64,000 nucleotides of DNA from Amyelois transitella (taxonomy: Eukaryota; Arthropoda; Insecta; Lepidoptera; Pyralidae): assembly GCF_032362555.1 (NCBI RefSeq), contig NC_083511.1:6510001-6574000 (forward strand), in the 5' to 3' direction. A program made the position numbers and the translations under genes. The notes below the pieces were generated by a model. The model ran no database searches. It was not told where the DNA came from and was given only the letters and a program-made list of their open reading frames with translations. Shown here piece by piece: positions 37,601 through 50,238 of the stretch (position 1 is its first letter; the number at the start of each line of letters is the position of its first letter).

Positions 37601-40600
37601 CCTTTTTATCATGATTCTGTTACGTGCAGTTTAATTGTCATTTTATTACGCAAAACAAATATATTTTATGTGACATTATATTTATTTTTATTATAATTAC
37701 CTTTTTAATTACTTATAACAAAAAACGGGTAATTTTTACAGTAGTTAAGGTGGTTTTAGGTAATTTGACTTAACAATCCTCATTTTATAAAAATAATTTA
37801 TAAGTTTTTACATACCATACGCATATACGCTTTATTCCTTACGAGTTAGACAGCCAGTAGTCTTAAAAAGATTGAAAAGCCCACATTCAGAAGATGGCTA
37901 GCGATAGCGATGAAGAGATTCAAACAGTTTAAATCGTAAATTAAAAAAAATAAGATCACTTACATCTGTTTTCCAGGGTTGATGGAGTTGGAGTCGACCT
38001 CCCTATCGAACTCGGTTCTTACGAAGTCTAGAGCACCGTCGTCTCCAAAAGCGCCCCATTCCGTGTTGATCAGCATATCCGACTTGGACATGTCGCCTTC
38101 AAACAATTCGCACTGGCCTGTCTTCTCCACGTAGCAGGCGTTGCTTCCAGTACCTTCGGAATTAAGGTAAGGTTAACCACTGAATCTTTTCATGACTTGA
38201 ATAAACACAACTTGTTATGACAGAAGACATAGCGATACGCTTTAGTTAAAAAATATTAAAAAGAGTTTGTCAAGAAAGTTCAAAAGTAGCACAGGCATTT
38301 ATAGTATAATTAAAATATTAAAAATACATTGAAAATAATAATATTAATAAGGATGCAGAAGATCGTAGCAATTACAGCAGAAATAGTTCGTGATGGTCAT
38401 TCAAATGAAAAATGTTGTTTCAGGATGACTTTAAGCCTTTTAATAAAGTCATATTGAGTTCTTTGTGTTCATAAAGAAGATTATACTTTTTATATATATT
38501 ATAATGAAGTCAATTAAATATCAGACATGCAATTTTAAGAGTGTAGTTAAATAACAAAAACAAAACACGCCCAACAACACAAAATGTAAGTAAACAAATT
38601 AAGTATTTCTTGGTGTTCAACAACAGCAAATTTATGATTTTATGATAAAATTAAAACAAATATTTATATAAGACCTACTGACTTCAGTTGGCGAGGTATT
38701 TCCCAACGAGAAATCAGCTGCAGTAAGCTCATAATAACACCAACACCACTTGCGATTGAGATCACAATAGCCCACAACCGAACACAAAAGCCGGATAAAC
38801 CAAAAATTATTATTACCAACACACAATTATGAAATAAACTAAACAGCAAAAGCTACACAGCAGCAATAACCAATGAAACCTACCAACGATGAGTCCTATT
38901 TTGCAGTTGTGGTTTTTCCACGCGCAGGACATTAGAGTTCCCGTCGTGTCATTGAGAATAGCGCAAATGTCAATCTGTACATCCTACAAGATTGAAAACA
39001 TGCTATCAGTTTATGATGAAGTTCTAGATTTATTCCAGATGTTTAGTGTGATTAGACCAGCGATACGTTGATGATGATAAGAGGCTTTCGTGATCTAGGT
39101 GGCACTTTCGTCAGTAAATTTTATGTTCATTTTTGTAACATAGTCTACTCTTACCATCAAATCAAGTATGATCTGATACCTTATATTTATTACGATTGGT
39201 ATTAATGACAAAATTGTTACGCTGGTAATAAATATGGAAGTATTTATCCGTTCTTTTTTGTAAAAAAAAAAACAACTTTACTGAATAAAGAAGAAAATAA
39301 GCATTGGTTTTCTTGACGAACTATTGAAAATAATTAAGAATTTTACAAATGCTTTTCGAAAATAGAAAATAATAGTCACTTTAATACTTACATCCAAGCG
39401 CGTAAATTTACGATAAATTAAAGTATACTAATAGAACTTTCAAAATCAAGCCCGTAATATTTGTCCGTAATGAAAAATCTAGTAAATGTGTGACAATGTT
39501 AGAATGAAAAAAAAAATGTTTACCCTTTAAATGAATACCTTTGGAAATTGTGATACTAGAGTTAAGAAGTTTATCTAAGTAAGTAATTATATGAGAAAAA
39601 AAAAGATCGTCATGATCGATTTTTTTATTGTTATTTTGTTTATAATGTGCTCTTTCTTCAATTAAACCATAAAGATCACTGACTAAGAAATGAAAGCGAA
39701 AGCCTCTTTCTTTGCTCTCATTAAATCTTAAGAAGACGCATGCCTTAGTTTTCTAGAAGAGAGCTCTATCATCGTCAACTCACCAATAATAACCCCTACT
39801 CGGCAATTTTTTTCTTTGTGTGCACATGACATAAGGGTACCAGTAGCATCATTAAGAATACCCGTCACTGATAATTTAAGGTCCTGTAAAATCACTATAA
39901 CTTATTCTTGTAATAAAAAAAAAACTGCAAGTTCATTCAGTAGTCAAGTACGAATTTTTACCAATATTTGTCAAGTGTGCCTGTATTGTATTCTTTTAAC
40001 TTATATAGTAAAAGAAGGAAAACTTACTCCTCTCCTTGCAATAGCATCTTTTAATCCTTGAACAACGTCTTCTCCAATAGCGCCGCTGCATGAGAAGCCT
40101 TTGGTCCAACGTTGCAGGATTCCTTTCGTGAGACCCATTTGTTTTAGAGGAAAACTAAAAGTGAATCCAAGAGCCAACCTTTCTTCATATACATTATGTT
40201 CCTATAAAAGATGAACACAATTAATAGAATCGAATAATGTATGAAAAATTAAAAGATGTAATAAAATTAAACTTAGCAAATTACCTTCATGAAATTAGCT
40301 AAGCACTCTGCTATATGATCAAATAAAGCGATGCCTGTTCCGGTCATGATGTGATTAGGTATGGCATAAATTTTCGACTGCATATCGAAATGATTTTCTC
40401 CCAAGTTTATTATAAGAACTCTGAAGTTTGTGCCCCCTAGATCTAATGCGAGGAATTTTCCACGTTCTGCAAAAAAGAAAAATATATTTTACCATATGTT
40501 TTAGTATATACCTAGTAGGTATAAATGATATAATTTGTTGTTCGATATTTGAAATATTTACCTTTTCCATTTGGCAAGTCTTGTATGTAAGTTAACCAAC

Positions 40601-41171
40601 ATTTTACAGTCGCCGTAGGATGAGTATCTTTACTAAGTCCTTTTACTAGATCGTTATGTAGTCTAGTCATAATTTCTCTGAGCTGCTTGTCTGTCATATG
40701 TAGTATTTCGCATTCTTCGCGAATCTGCAACAAAAATGTTACATAAATAAATAGCATGGCACTCGAACCACACTGCTATTGACGTTTGAAAACAAGACAG
40801 TATCTAATAATAGATTTCGTTAGGAAGCCTGTGATGTAGGAGCGCTGTGATAAAAAAAAGGAATGTACGAACCTAAAAAAAATTTTTTCCGCTGTCCTGC
40901 TCTGTAATTCAAGTCAATAGTTATAAAGAATTTGCTACCTTTATTTATTTTTGTTAAATGGCTTGACATTGATGCTAGTGCAATATCCTTACATATAAAA
41001 CTAGTAGTACCTAGTATGCAACCCGTTCATTATCGCCAACGAGTTTCACAAGGTCAAAGCGGTCATTACAACACTACCGTTGCTTTCCAATTTAATGCCG
41101 GTTTTGAATATTGAAATTGTTAAAAATATTACTGTACTCACCAAAGGCAAATTATTGATAGCCATACCCAT
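31647..41171 (-). CDS. Hex: hexokinase
   Basis: Minus-strand exons for one isoform: 41171-41142, 40724-40562, 40466-40285, 40201-40028, then either 39883-39784 or 38983-38884, then 38153-37964, 36625-36420, 33947-33721, 31736-31647. This gives 453 aa, the usual single-domain insect size of about 50 kDa. Motifs: THPTATVK, the phosphate loop [12 protein letters not shown] (about 70), LGFTFSFP and WTKGF (Thr158, Lys159), the catalytic Asn194-Asp195 in [31 protein letters not shown] (Glu248), [14 protein letters not shown] (Glu282) and the C-terminal [19 protein letters not shown]. It phosphorylates glucose at the head of glycolysis and trehalose or glycogen use. The exon at 36625 gives Ile-Gln-Glu-Lys where most relatives have Phe-Glu-Lys. 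The acceptor at 38153 has a weak pyrimidine tract. Introns hold a Helitron and a foldback repeat. Confidence 0.93.
34139..34164. repeat. (AAT)n microsatellite
   Basis: Uninterrupted aat triplets in a hexokinase intron. Confidence 0.8.
35560..35764 (+). mobile_element. Lep1-like Helitron, 205 bp, young copy C
   Basis: Starts TCCTACTACTATTATAAAGG after an A and ends GCGGCCT-like sequence plus CTAG before a T. It is identical to copy A at 18603-18807 and lies in a hexokinase intron. Confidence 0.88.
36808..37054 (+). repeat. foldback-type repeat, copy 2, in a hexokinase intron
   Basis: Closely similar to 14812-15054 over nearly its whole length, again preceded by an ACAT microsatellite (36782-36804). 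Confidence 0.7.
38884..38983 (-). CDS. Hex: hexokinase mutually exclusive exon, version b (proximal to 3' part)
   Basis: A 100-bp exon reading [20 protein letters not shown] and on to GLIVG, with acceptor tgtag and donor gtaggt. It starts in phase 0 and ends in phase 1, exactly like the exon at 39784-39883, and encodes the same part of the enzyme, including the catalytic Asn-Asp pair. The two encoded segments share 18 of 33 residues. Confidence 0.85.
39784..39883 (-). CDS. Hex: hexokinase mutually exclusive exon, version a
   Basis: A 100-bp exon reading [20 protein letters not shown] and on to GVIIG, with acceptor tacag and donor gtgagt. Length and phases equal those of the exon at 38884-38983. 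Using both would add 100 bp and shift the frame, so only one can be used per productive transcript. Confidence 0.85.
41142..41171 (-). CDS. Hex: hexokinase first coding exon, isoform 1 ([10 protein letters not shown])
   Basis: ATG in good context (caaaATGG), ten codons, then the strong donor gtgagt in phase 0, matching the acceptor of the exon at 40724. It is the first exon nearest to the body of the gene. Its promoter region (41599-41631) holds an inverted CCAAT box and a CRE. Confidence 0.6.
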
Positions 41172-41598
41172 TTTGTTATTGTTTATTTTACAACACTTTA
41201 ACAACTATAAAAATTTTTGTTTAATAAATACACTGCATGAGTTGCAAGATTTGCCACACGTCTTGCCAATGCCACCAGTAAATGAGGAATACGGCCACGA
41301 TCGGCGAGCGCGGTATAATACTAACACGCTCTTTTTCATTCATGATAATAAACTGTTGTTGTCTCGTTTCTATGAGCACACGTACGCATTTGACAGAACG
41401 GACAAGCTATAGAGGATGAGACAAGCTAAATAAATAAGGAGATTGTCAAAAAACTTTGAACTTTGAATAAAAAAGTTTGAGCATGTTAAAGATTCCCATT
41501 ATTCAATCTTGTATTAATAATCATGGTTTTGAAATTCTAGAATAGATATACTGACAAAATAGTTTATGATTTGCCAAGCCTCTCGACGTAGGGTTCTG

Positions 41599-41631
41599 AT
41601 TGGATGACGCGTGGGCTCGCTTATGACGTCA
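41599..41631 (-). promoter_or_regulatory. putative hexokinase promoter elements: CCAAT box and CRE
   Basis: ATTGG (inverted CCAAT) at 41599-41603 and the full palindromic CRE TGACGTCA at 41624-41631, about 450 bp upstream of the isoform 1 ATG. Inferred from motifs and position. Confidence 0.4.
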
Positions 41632-44600
41632 TGAACATTCTTCGATTCCTATAATTACCTACAACTGCATTCGTGCCTGTGATTTTTATAAATATAAAGT
41701 ACGAGTAGCTATGAGTGCGTGAGTTGGGTGGCTCACATTAGTGTTATTAACGCGTATTATTAAATAACATGAATAACGTGTAGTAAGCTATTGAAATGAT
41801 TTAGGGTCAATATAAGTCTTATGTACTACAGGAATAATTTCGTTAACTTTTATTAAAGTTCTGTTTAATTTTGTTGTCTTGGTTATCCTTTTCACATTTT
41901 TAGTAAATTTTAGTATTTAGTAGACAAAACTCAACTATGATTTTCTTTTTAATTTTAATTTATATTTCAGTACATTGTCATTTTACTTCAATTAGGAGTA
42001 TCCCCACTTTTTCTTGGCAATATGTGTTGTTTGTTTCTGCTATAGATTAAGGTTTTATTTGACGCAGACAGGACGCAATAGATTTGCGTTTAAAAATAGG
42101 TTATAATATACCCCATATAGGTTTCGTCCCACGGAAAATAAAAAACCGATATTTGCCATTTCTGCAGGAATTTTGGGAATCTTTTAGATCGACAATATAG
42201 GTACTTATAGACTAGCATAGAGAAAAAAATCTGAGCGATGAAATGAGAAGTGAGCTTAAATGATAGAGATATTACAAAGTTTAATTGTCAATACTGGGCT
42301 AAGCATGTGAATTGCCTTTTTGCTACGCTGCTTTAACTTAAAAAGTTAGTATCATGCCACTTCAGCGTAAAGTATCGCGATAAGTTTCGTTCATTTGTAT
42401 GAGTTTCCAGATAATATCAACTTTATTGCGATTGTATCTGATACGGACACCAAACCCTGTGCTAATCTAACAATTACTATCCTATTTACTGACATTGTAA
42501 TATTTTTGTTTTATTTGCTAGATTGCGATTATTATGGATATATTTTTTATTAAGGTGTCATTTTGAATTAAAATTTATTGCACCAAAAAAACCATACAAT
42601 AGGGGTTAAATTATGATATATTATATTATTTGTATGTATAATAGATATAGATAGACCGTACAAATATTATTAACTTGACTTATCTATTTTGGTACTACAT
42701 TTCGTATTGTTTTTTTAATGATGAGCCAAATAAACAAAATAATTTTTAATGAAAGGAAAATATATTTGATTATTCTATAAAGCCTCAACAGGATATAATC
42801 TATTTTGTATTGATCAAAATTATGAAAACATGATAGTTATCATGCCAAATAAAGAAAATGTCTTTATGTGTGGGATGTCAACTATCATGTCCAGCAACAC
42901 AACACTTGTATAAATCAGTATGTATATTACTCGTTGTCATTTAATTTTCATAGTTTTGCTAATGACGGACTACTAGATTATCGTATGAACACCAAGTAGC
43001 GTCATAAAGTAAACATTGTAACTGGTTATATCCCGCGCGTGTACGCTCTAACTGATATGTTAATTGGAGTATATAAAGACATCGTGAAATCAAAATCAGA
43101 AGACAATTATTATTTTGTGGCAAAAAGTCTGTTCAACAATACACGCAATTTTATTTAGTACGATCTTGTAGAAAATCATGTCATGGAAATTTTGTTAAGT
43201 ACTTCAATTCCAAGACTTGGAATCAATCAATTGGAGTCAATTAATAGCGACATCGAATTTTAAGTAGTACTCATGAATATTTCAGAATATTACATAATGT
43301 TTTGTAATTTATTGTATATTGTCTTGTAGGTATTTACGAGTAGTCCAAAAGATTTTTAATCATTTAAGCCACCGAAGTTCTTAGGCATTATTTATACATT
43401 ACTTGACATTTTTGTTTGATAAGGAAAAAATCCAAGGAATTTAATAAAAAAATCTAACCTAAGAGCATTGGCAGTTTTTCATGGTAGATACCTGGCACGT
43501 AATGAATGTATATAATATTAATAATCACAATGTGTGTGTCTCTGTATTATTATTATATATATATATACAAGGAATTTACTACAGGCAGTCCTTCTCTATT
43601 TGTCACAAACTGAACTGTAGTGACCAATGGAAGTGACAAAGACCTATGAAGTTACTGCTAAAATTTACTTTCAAATGCTAAAAATGCCTTTAGCCTTAAA
43701 TGTCAGGGCTAAACAAGGAGATTTTGACGCCCTGAATTATCAATAGCCGAGCTATCGATCCGAGCAATCTTCGTATGTTTATAATTTAGATCTGAATGCC
43801 ACCAAACATTTTTATTTTAAATATATCGTATACAAGGTACACAAAACAACTTGTCCGGTAATGTGAAGTGATTACAAATAAAAATTATATTTATAACCCA
43901 ACAATTTTTAGTTTAAAAATCCTAAGCCTGAATATTGTCATCAGATTATTGTAATCCACCGATCCTGTGGTGTGTTTAAAATTTCTATATCATTATTATC
44001 TTTTTATTTGTTTTCAATGGTGCAGCTAGTGCAACTAGGAAAACAAATGGAACAATCGGGGGCTCTTTAAGATGTTTCATGTATGTGTGGCCTCTAACGA
44101 TAATGGGACCTTGTCTGACCTTGTGATAACTGTGATCAATGAATATATTTTGTTATGTCTATTTATCCTTAGATCAATTCAAATTGACAGACGTAATAAC
44201 GTTTAATTTTTGAACCTACTAAAGAAATATTTTGTCCCGGGTTAGCACACCAAAGGACCTACGGTTATTTTTTTTCAGCAAATCCTTTGCTGGATGGGAA
44301 TGATCACCTATAGATAATGAGTTTTTGAAGTGCTTTAATAATGATGAAAATCCATTATTGTCACGTTACTGGGCATAAGTACCTATACTGAATTAAATTT
44401 TATATTGCATTGTGTTGTTGAAATGCAACAAATAGTAAAACTAAATAATCAATTATTTTATTACAACAAATATTAAAACATTATTTTGATCGACCCTAGT
44501 AGAAATAAGATTTTTTAAATATTTTTCATCTTTATTTTTACTTATGAGGGAATCCCATATAATCATGGCCTTGTATTATAGTGTTTTGTGTGTAACCTCT

Positions 44601-44831
44601 AGCCGACATAACCTAAGTAGTTTCCTACAAGGAGCACTAACGACTACCTTCATTCTTGCCGCCAAACGAATATGCGCAGAATGACAGCAACTGCCTCGTA
44701 TCAGCCACATTGTGACGAACTTTATGTTATAATGAAGTATGTATCGGCAACGGCATCACCGTTTTTATACTGTATTGAGTTGAAAGGAAATTTTGTAATT
44801 AATGCAAATATTTGATGTGATATGTACTCAC

Positions 44832-44852
44832 AATATCTCTCGCTTGACGCAT
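44832..44852 (-). CDS. Hex: hexokinase alternative first coding exon, isoform 2 (MRQARDI)
   Basis: ATG, seven codons, then the donor gtgagt in phase 0, compatible with the hexokinase acceptor at 40724. It is preceded by the only CpG-rich promoter-like stretch of the region (about 44940-45240). It is short, so chance occurrence is possible. Confidence 0.45.
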
Positions 44853-45039
44853 ATCGATTTGTCTTGTCAGTCGCGACGACTGAGATAAAAGGTGATGAAC
44901 GAGTAACGTTGGCGTCCACAGCGTGCTGGCATATAGTAACACTGGTTTAGCGAAGATATCCGCGTTCTCGCGAATACCGGTATCGGAAGCCGTGCGAAGT
45001 GAAAGGTATACGATGTGGTATGAGTTGCGACTGTCTGAA

Positions 45040-45240
45040 ACACGCGGGGCACTCGTTAGGCGAGTCGCGTTGAGGTCACCTTGAGACTACGCGGCTGGCG
45101 CATGTGCACCACACCCTCAGACCGTCCCTCCCCTTCGCCTCGGTGCCGTGACGTCACGACCCCTGCCTGGCCCGGCCCGCGTCGGCAGTCGGCACCGCTC
45201 ACGTGATGCCCTTCACGCACGCAACCGACCAACGATGTAC
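45040..45240 (-). promoter_or_regulatory. CpG-rich putative promoter with CRE and E-box
   Basis: GC- and CpG-rich block in AT-rich surroundings, with TGACGTCA at 45149-45156 and TCACGTGA at 45199-45206 (E-box of the USF/TFE3/Mondo type). It lies upstream of the isoform 2 ATG on the same strand. Inferred. Confidence 0.4.
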
Positions 45241-46816
45241 GAAATACTTGTGCAAAACTGAAAGATATAGCGAAAAAACCACGATCGATCTTTAAAATAT
45301 CAAATGCAATGAAATTCTCCTATAAAGATGATCAAAATTCTAACGACAATTCGTGGATAAGGAAAAGTCTCGAAATCCATTGTCATATAATTTTCCTCGT
45401 AAATGGGTACTTTTAAAAACCACGACCGCACTATACAAAGCAAAGAACATTGTTTTATACGTTTCTAATATTTTTATTTTTCTGATTCATCAATAAATTT
45501 CCTTATACAATCGATATTTCGGAATTAAACAATACATGTAATAACGGACTGATGCCCTCTATTGCAATTACTAAATTAAAAAAGGCACTTGTGTCTTACT
45601 ATTTCTTTTACAATATTTTGGTTGAAATTGTTCCAATATCTTCACCAGTTTTAACTGGATCATATCTAAGAACAAAATTCGACGTATTTATGGACGATAG
45701 TAGTTGATAGGATTATAAATTTAGCTTCGGTTAGAGCCTCCTCAAGGTTGTTCACATTCTTACAGCGTATTATGGTTTATGCATGCAAAGTACTAAATAA
45801 ACCGAAGCTATGTTGACAAAATGTCAACTGACCAAAGTAGGTGGTGTTTTTTTTTTCTTTAAATTGGAATTAATTCTAATATTTCAAAAAAAAATATGAT
45901 CATAAAGTTTCCACTGTCGACCCATAACCATGTCCGATTAGATAAGTACTTATTTGAGTACGGAATAGTACAGGGATGTCCACAATTAAGTTTTCTTTCC
46001 TTTAGTAAAACCTTTACATATAAAGAAACACATTAGTTCTAGTAAGTATCTCCAATATTGAATATATTACAGTGCGCAGGTTAAACTAATACAAATTCTA
46101 CATACGTGCAGCATTTCAACATGGACTTAGATCAACTCTGCAACTGGTAGTTGGTAACTGACCGGTCCAGTCCAGTGGGATGATGTCATGGGACGTGCCC
46201 CCAAGCATGTAGATAACTGGTGTTGGTCGTGGTGTGTGAATCAGTAGGCGTATTACTCACAGCTGTTTAATGCTTAGCAATCTCGTACAGTCTGTAGGCA
46301 AGGTCCATTTCCATAACACGCATACTGCGTTTTCCATGAACGTTGCTAGTCATTTCATCAGATTTAAAGAGGTTCATTTGTTAGGGATTTTACAAATTTT
46401 TGAGTCAGTCCATTTTTTATCAAGTCATAGAAAACCTGAATGCTTTCCGAATTACACTGTATCACTGTTAAAAATTGCATCAGTTTTTTTTATTATGATA
46501 GTAGGAGAAATGAGCCATCAGATAATTTCAGCTTCAGCTGCGCATTCTGATGAATAATCCATATTCCATATTAATAATTTATGTAATCAGATGATTATTT
46601 TCAGTAATTATGTCAAAATATGTTATTACCTTTCATCAGCTACCTATCTGAAAGTTTACTCTTAAACAATAGTAAAACTGCATATTCAAGATTTAATGAC
46701 ATATTTTTGAAAATGCGTTATTTTCTTATTTAAATGAGAACATAAACTTTTTTAATTTAAAAGTTCATGGATCAACTGAAAACTGAAATTTACAAAAGGA
46801 TTGACGCAATGACAAA

Positions 46817-46830
46817 ACGCGCATGCGCGT
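46817..46830. promoter_or_regulatory. NRF-1/Ewg-like palindrome
   Basis: ACGCGCATGCGCGT contains the NRF-1 core GCGCATGCGC and is followed by more alternating GC sequence. A donor-like site lies at 46262 on the minus strand, so a 5' non-coding exon of hexokinase could start here. Speculative. Confidence 0.25.
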
Positions 46831-47313
46831 CTTTGAACCGTCCATGTGCGCACGCGCGTATTGTTTCATATAGGTAATTATCTGAAATTCACTTATACCT
46901 AAAATAAACTTCAATATATAATATTCAGTAGTTATTTCTTCTTTTTATATAATCGTTCTATAGAATGCAGGAACATAATTGTAAACCATCGCAGAAGCAT
47001 AACCTGTGTAGTATATTTTATTTATATTTTTATTATAGGTACTTGATTGATATGTAATTATCGTGTTTGTAAATTATTTCATTATTACAAGGAAAATGAA
47101 TTTTACCTGCTAATGACTCATACATACTGCATATCAAAGACCGAGATAATTTTCTTGGGGATTCCCTTTAATCATATCATATTTTGAAAGGTTATTATAT
47201 TAAATTTATCTTCCTTCGGGTTCTCTAGGATGTATGGAATTAGGGAGAAAGGAAATATTGTATGCCTATTCAACAATAAAAAAATAAAAATATAAATTTG
47301 TATACATACATAG

Positions 47314-47628
47314 AATCACGTCTTTATCCCTTACCGGGTAGATAGAAACTCTACACAGTCTTGAAAGACTGAAAAGCCACGTCATACATCACCATGATGG
47401 AGTTGAGATTCAGATGTGCCCTGTACGCATGTTCACCAATAAGAAAAAGAATAGGACCTCTCCATCTCTTTCATGGATGTCGTAAAAGGCGACTAAGGGA
47501 TTCCTCTTTTAGGCGATAGGCTAGCAACCTGTCACTATTTGAATTCAATTCCAACCAGCTGAACGTGGCCTTTCAGTCTTTTGATGACTGTTGGGTCTGT
47601 CTACCCCGCAGGGGATATAGACGTGATT
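47314..47628. repeat. foldback repeat with both inverted arms
   Basis: The left arm (47314-47382, aatcacgtctttatccc) and the right arm (about 47563-47628, ending gatatagacgtgatt) are inverted copies of each other. The centre holds the same core as the other copies (shared phrase gtcgtaaaaggcgactaagg), in the minus orientation. This copy shows the family can have two ends. Confidence 0.65.
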
Positions 47629-48107
47629 ATATGTTATGAGATTCAGATACAGATTGCAGATACAGTAACAGGTTAGAATCTAAAGCTTATTAGCCTTTTA
47701 CTTTATTGATTTAAAAAATATATCTAAGTACGTATTATTTGTGTAAGAACATTGTTTTTACTAATTCTATGAAAATGTTGTTATCTGACTATTTATGTAT
47801 CATATCCTATATCTTTATTACATTCGACTAATAAGTCGAGAAACAATGTCGGAGATAGCCAAACAAAAATATGATACTCTTGTCATGCAGCGTAGTGTTT
47901 TCAAATTCTTAAGTTCTAAACTAGTCGTAGTGATTGTATTTTTTCAGTTCGACTGTTCGATGCAGTTTCGAACTTTGAGGCCTCGAGTATAGCTTCTAAA
48001 CCTAAGCTGGATACAATACATCGGATTATATTTTTTTTATTATAATTTATTTTTTATATATACCTTTACCTTACGAAAATTTTATTTATGAAATACTAGG
48101 CCTGTTG

Positions 48108-48345
48108 CTAGCGACTTCGTTCGCCGTTAAAGTTCACTGACAAACTTCCATCTCCCTCTTTTAGTCCTTTATCCTACTTTTTTGTCCCATTATTAAAAAA
48201 ACCTTTGCCCTTCCTCAGGGTTAACTCTAAACTCTATCTCTGTAATAAAATTCATCAAAATCGATTCAGTGGTTTAGGCGTGAAAGCATAAAAGACAGAC
48301 ATAGATGTTATATACAATTAAAATATAAGGATAAAATATATAAAA
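48108..48345 (-). repeat. degraded Helitron-like repeat
   Basis: The layout resembles the Lep1-like copies (ctag near gcgacttcgttcgcc at one end, an A/T-rich end near atataaggat at the other, and a 'cgattcagtggtt' phrase) but it is strongly diverged. Confidence 0.35.
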
Positions 48346-49203
48346 CCTAAGTTTTGAATGTGGAACACAATAAGAACAACATACATATATAAGGAACCTT
48401 GCTTTCATAATTGTACGGAAATGTCATTCAGCGGAAACGTATATTCTGATAGATATTGCCAAAATTAGATAAGAAAAATTAAAAGGAATCCACATTTCCA
48501 AATCTGGGTTTGGATTATTGTAAAGTTGACGTTCTGAAGAAAATTCTGCAGTGCAGTTAGTTACCGCACTGTTTTAGCACTGGTGCTTTGGACGCAGATA
48601 ACTAAACTTTGCTTGAATTTATTTATTCGACGTTGACCAATGTGATAACTATCAAGTGATGTTCTCAAATGTCCCATAATAATGATTTAAACAAAAATAA
48701 CGATTTGAATACGATAAGAAGAAGACTGCAGATAAGAAAAAGAAACTTGAAAAATTAAACATGAACAACAATTGCTGTAAATAATCTAAAATCTATCTGC
48801 CGCTTACTAAAAGCGATGATACACTTCAATGATTATTTTTTTTTAACAAGGGGTTTACCTTAATCAAAGATTACAAAAAAAAAATCAAAAATAAATCGAA
48901 CTAGTAAATATAAAATGGCAAAATTTTCAAGAACAGCTGTTTTATTTTATTCGCACAAGTTTTATTTTCAAACCTACTCCAGATATGCTATGTCAATCAT
49001 TCAGAAAATCATCTAGTGAAGTCTTATTTTCTTTTGTAATATATACACCTATATTATATCTTTATAAATTGTAGTTTATTTTAATTTTCATTCAGTTACT
49101 TAATACATTCAGGTACATACCTACATATATGATATGTTACCTACCTGCGTTTGATGACACCTGAATATGTCGTGTGTGGTAGAAAAGTTTAAGAGTAATT
49201 TAC

Positions 49204-49230
49204 CTTAGAAGGCACCATGTCGTCGGCCAT
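49204..49230 (-). CDS. Hex: possible hexokinase alternative first coding exon, isoform 3 (MADDMVPSK)
   Basis: ATG, nine codons, then the donor gtaaat in phase 0, which would splice to the exon at 40724. Upstream on the minus strand lies ttatttatt, a loose TATA-like stretch. Supported by phase and sense strand only. Confidence 0.35.
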
Positions 49231-50238
49231 ACTATCCAAGTGACGAGCGAAGCACCCAATAAATAACACAAGCAAACGCGAAATGAGCTATGTAATATGC
49301 CGTCACTTATATTCTAAGAAACTCTTATCATTACCACAATAATACCTATCTTTATCTAAAAACAAACTGAGCCAATTACAAAGGCGCCGTTGTAATTTAA
49401 TATAATGGAAATAAATGTTTTATAGGTAATAATAAACTCATTCACTTTAATATAATGTTATAAATGATGACCGTTGTTTAATGGTCAGTGGAGTACTGGA
49501 TATGATGCATGTTGTTGACTGACGTTGGTGGTGGTATTTGGCACGTGGTTCAGGCAAATTTGGATATGTACCAAACAACCGTTTAGATAGGTCACATCTC
49601 ATTTACTCAAGGGTTTAATGCCTGCCTGCATTCGGAGTTTCCATTCCCTTTCAATGTTCGTTCTTTATATGTTCCTATCGTAAGCCTAGCGTTTTAGTTA
49701 AATGTTGATTCGTGCAATTAGCCAAGGTCTTGCATATCTCTCTTTGACGATAATATCCAACAAAGTAGTTATTTAGAATCTATCTAGTAATGCTGTTCTT
49801 ACAAAGTGAGCAGAATAATTATAAATCCTTAATATGATTTTTTATTTTGTTTTTTAAGTCATTAAGACTTTAAATTAAAAGACACTATATTAAAATCAAT
49901 AAATTAAAAAAACCTATTGTATTCACCTATAAAATAACCAATTTGTTAATCTTATCCGCAGTTACTAATTTAATTGATTTTCTTTGAAATGAATTAGGTA
50001 AATAAATTACATAAGACTACCAACATTGATGTATAAAAAACAAGAAAATTACGAATTGTTTATATATCTTCAAAATATATAAAAGCGCACACTGACTGAA
50101 AATTACATCCCTTCTGAAGTGGTGGGGTACTCATAAGAGGGTTTCCTGAAATTTTTGTGAGATCGGTTTATAAGTAGTTTTATGCGGACGGATCCGCAAG
50201 TGTAGTCTAGTACATAATAATATTTTGTAATTGCTCCC

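Noticed and set aside
38664-38849. Hydrophobic minus-strand frame between hexokinase exons
   Set aside because: No ATG, lies in the intron just downstream of exon b, T-rich; not a third alternative exon because it lacks the ILND motif and the phase.
46262-46335. Further hexokinase first coding exon with donor gtgagt at 46262
   Set aside because: The ATG frame reaches the donor in phase 2, which does not fit the phase 0 acceptor at 40724; a non-coding exon remains possible.
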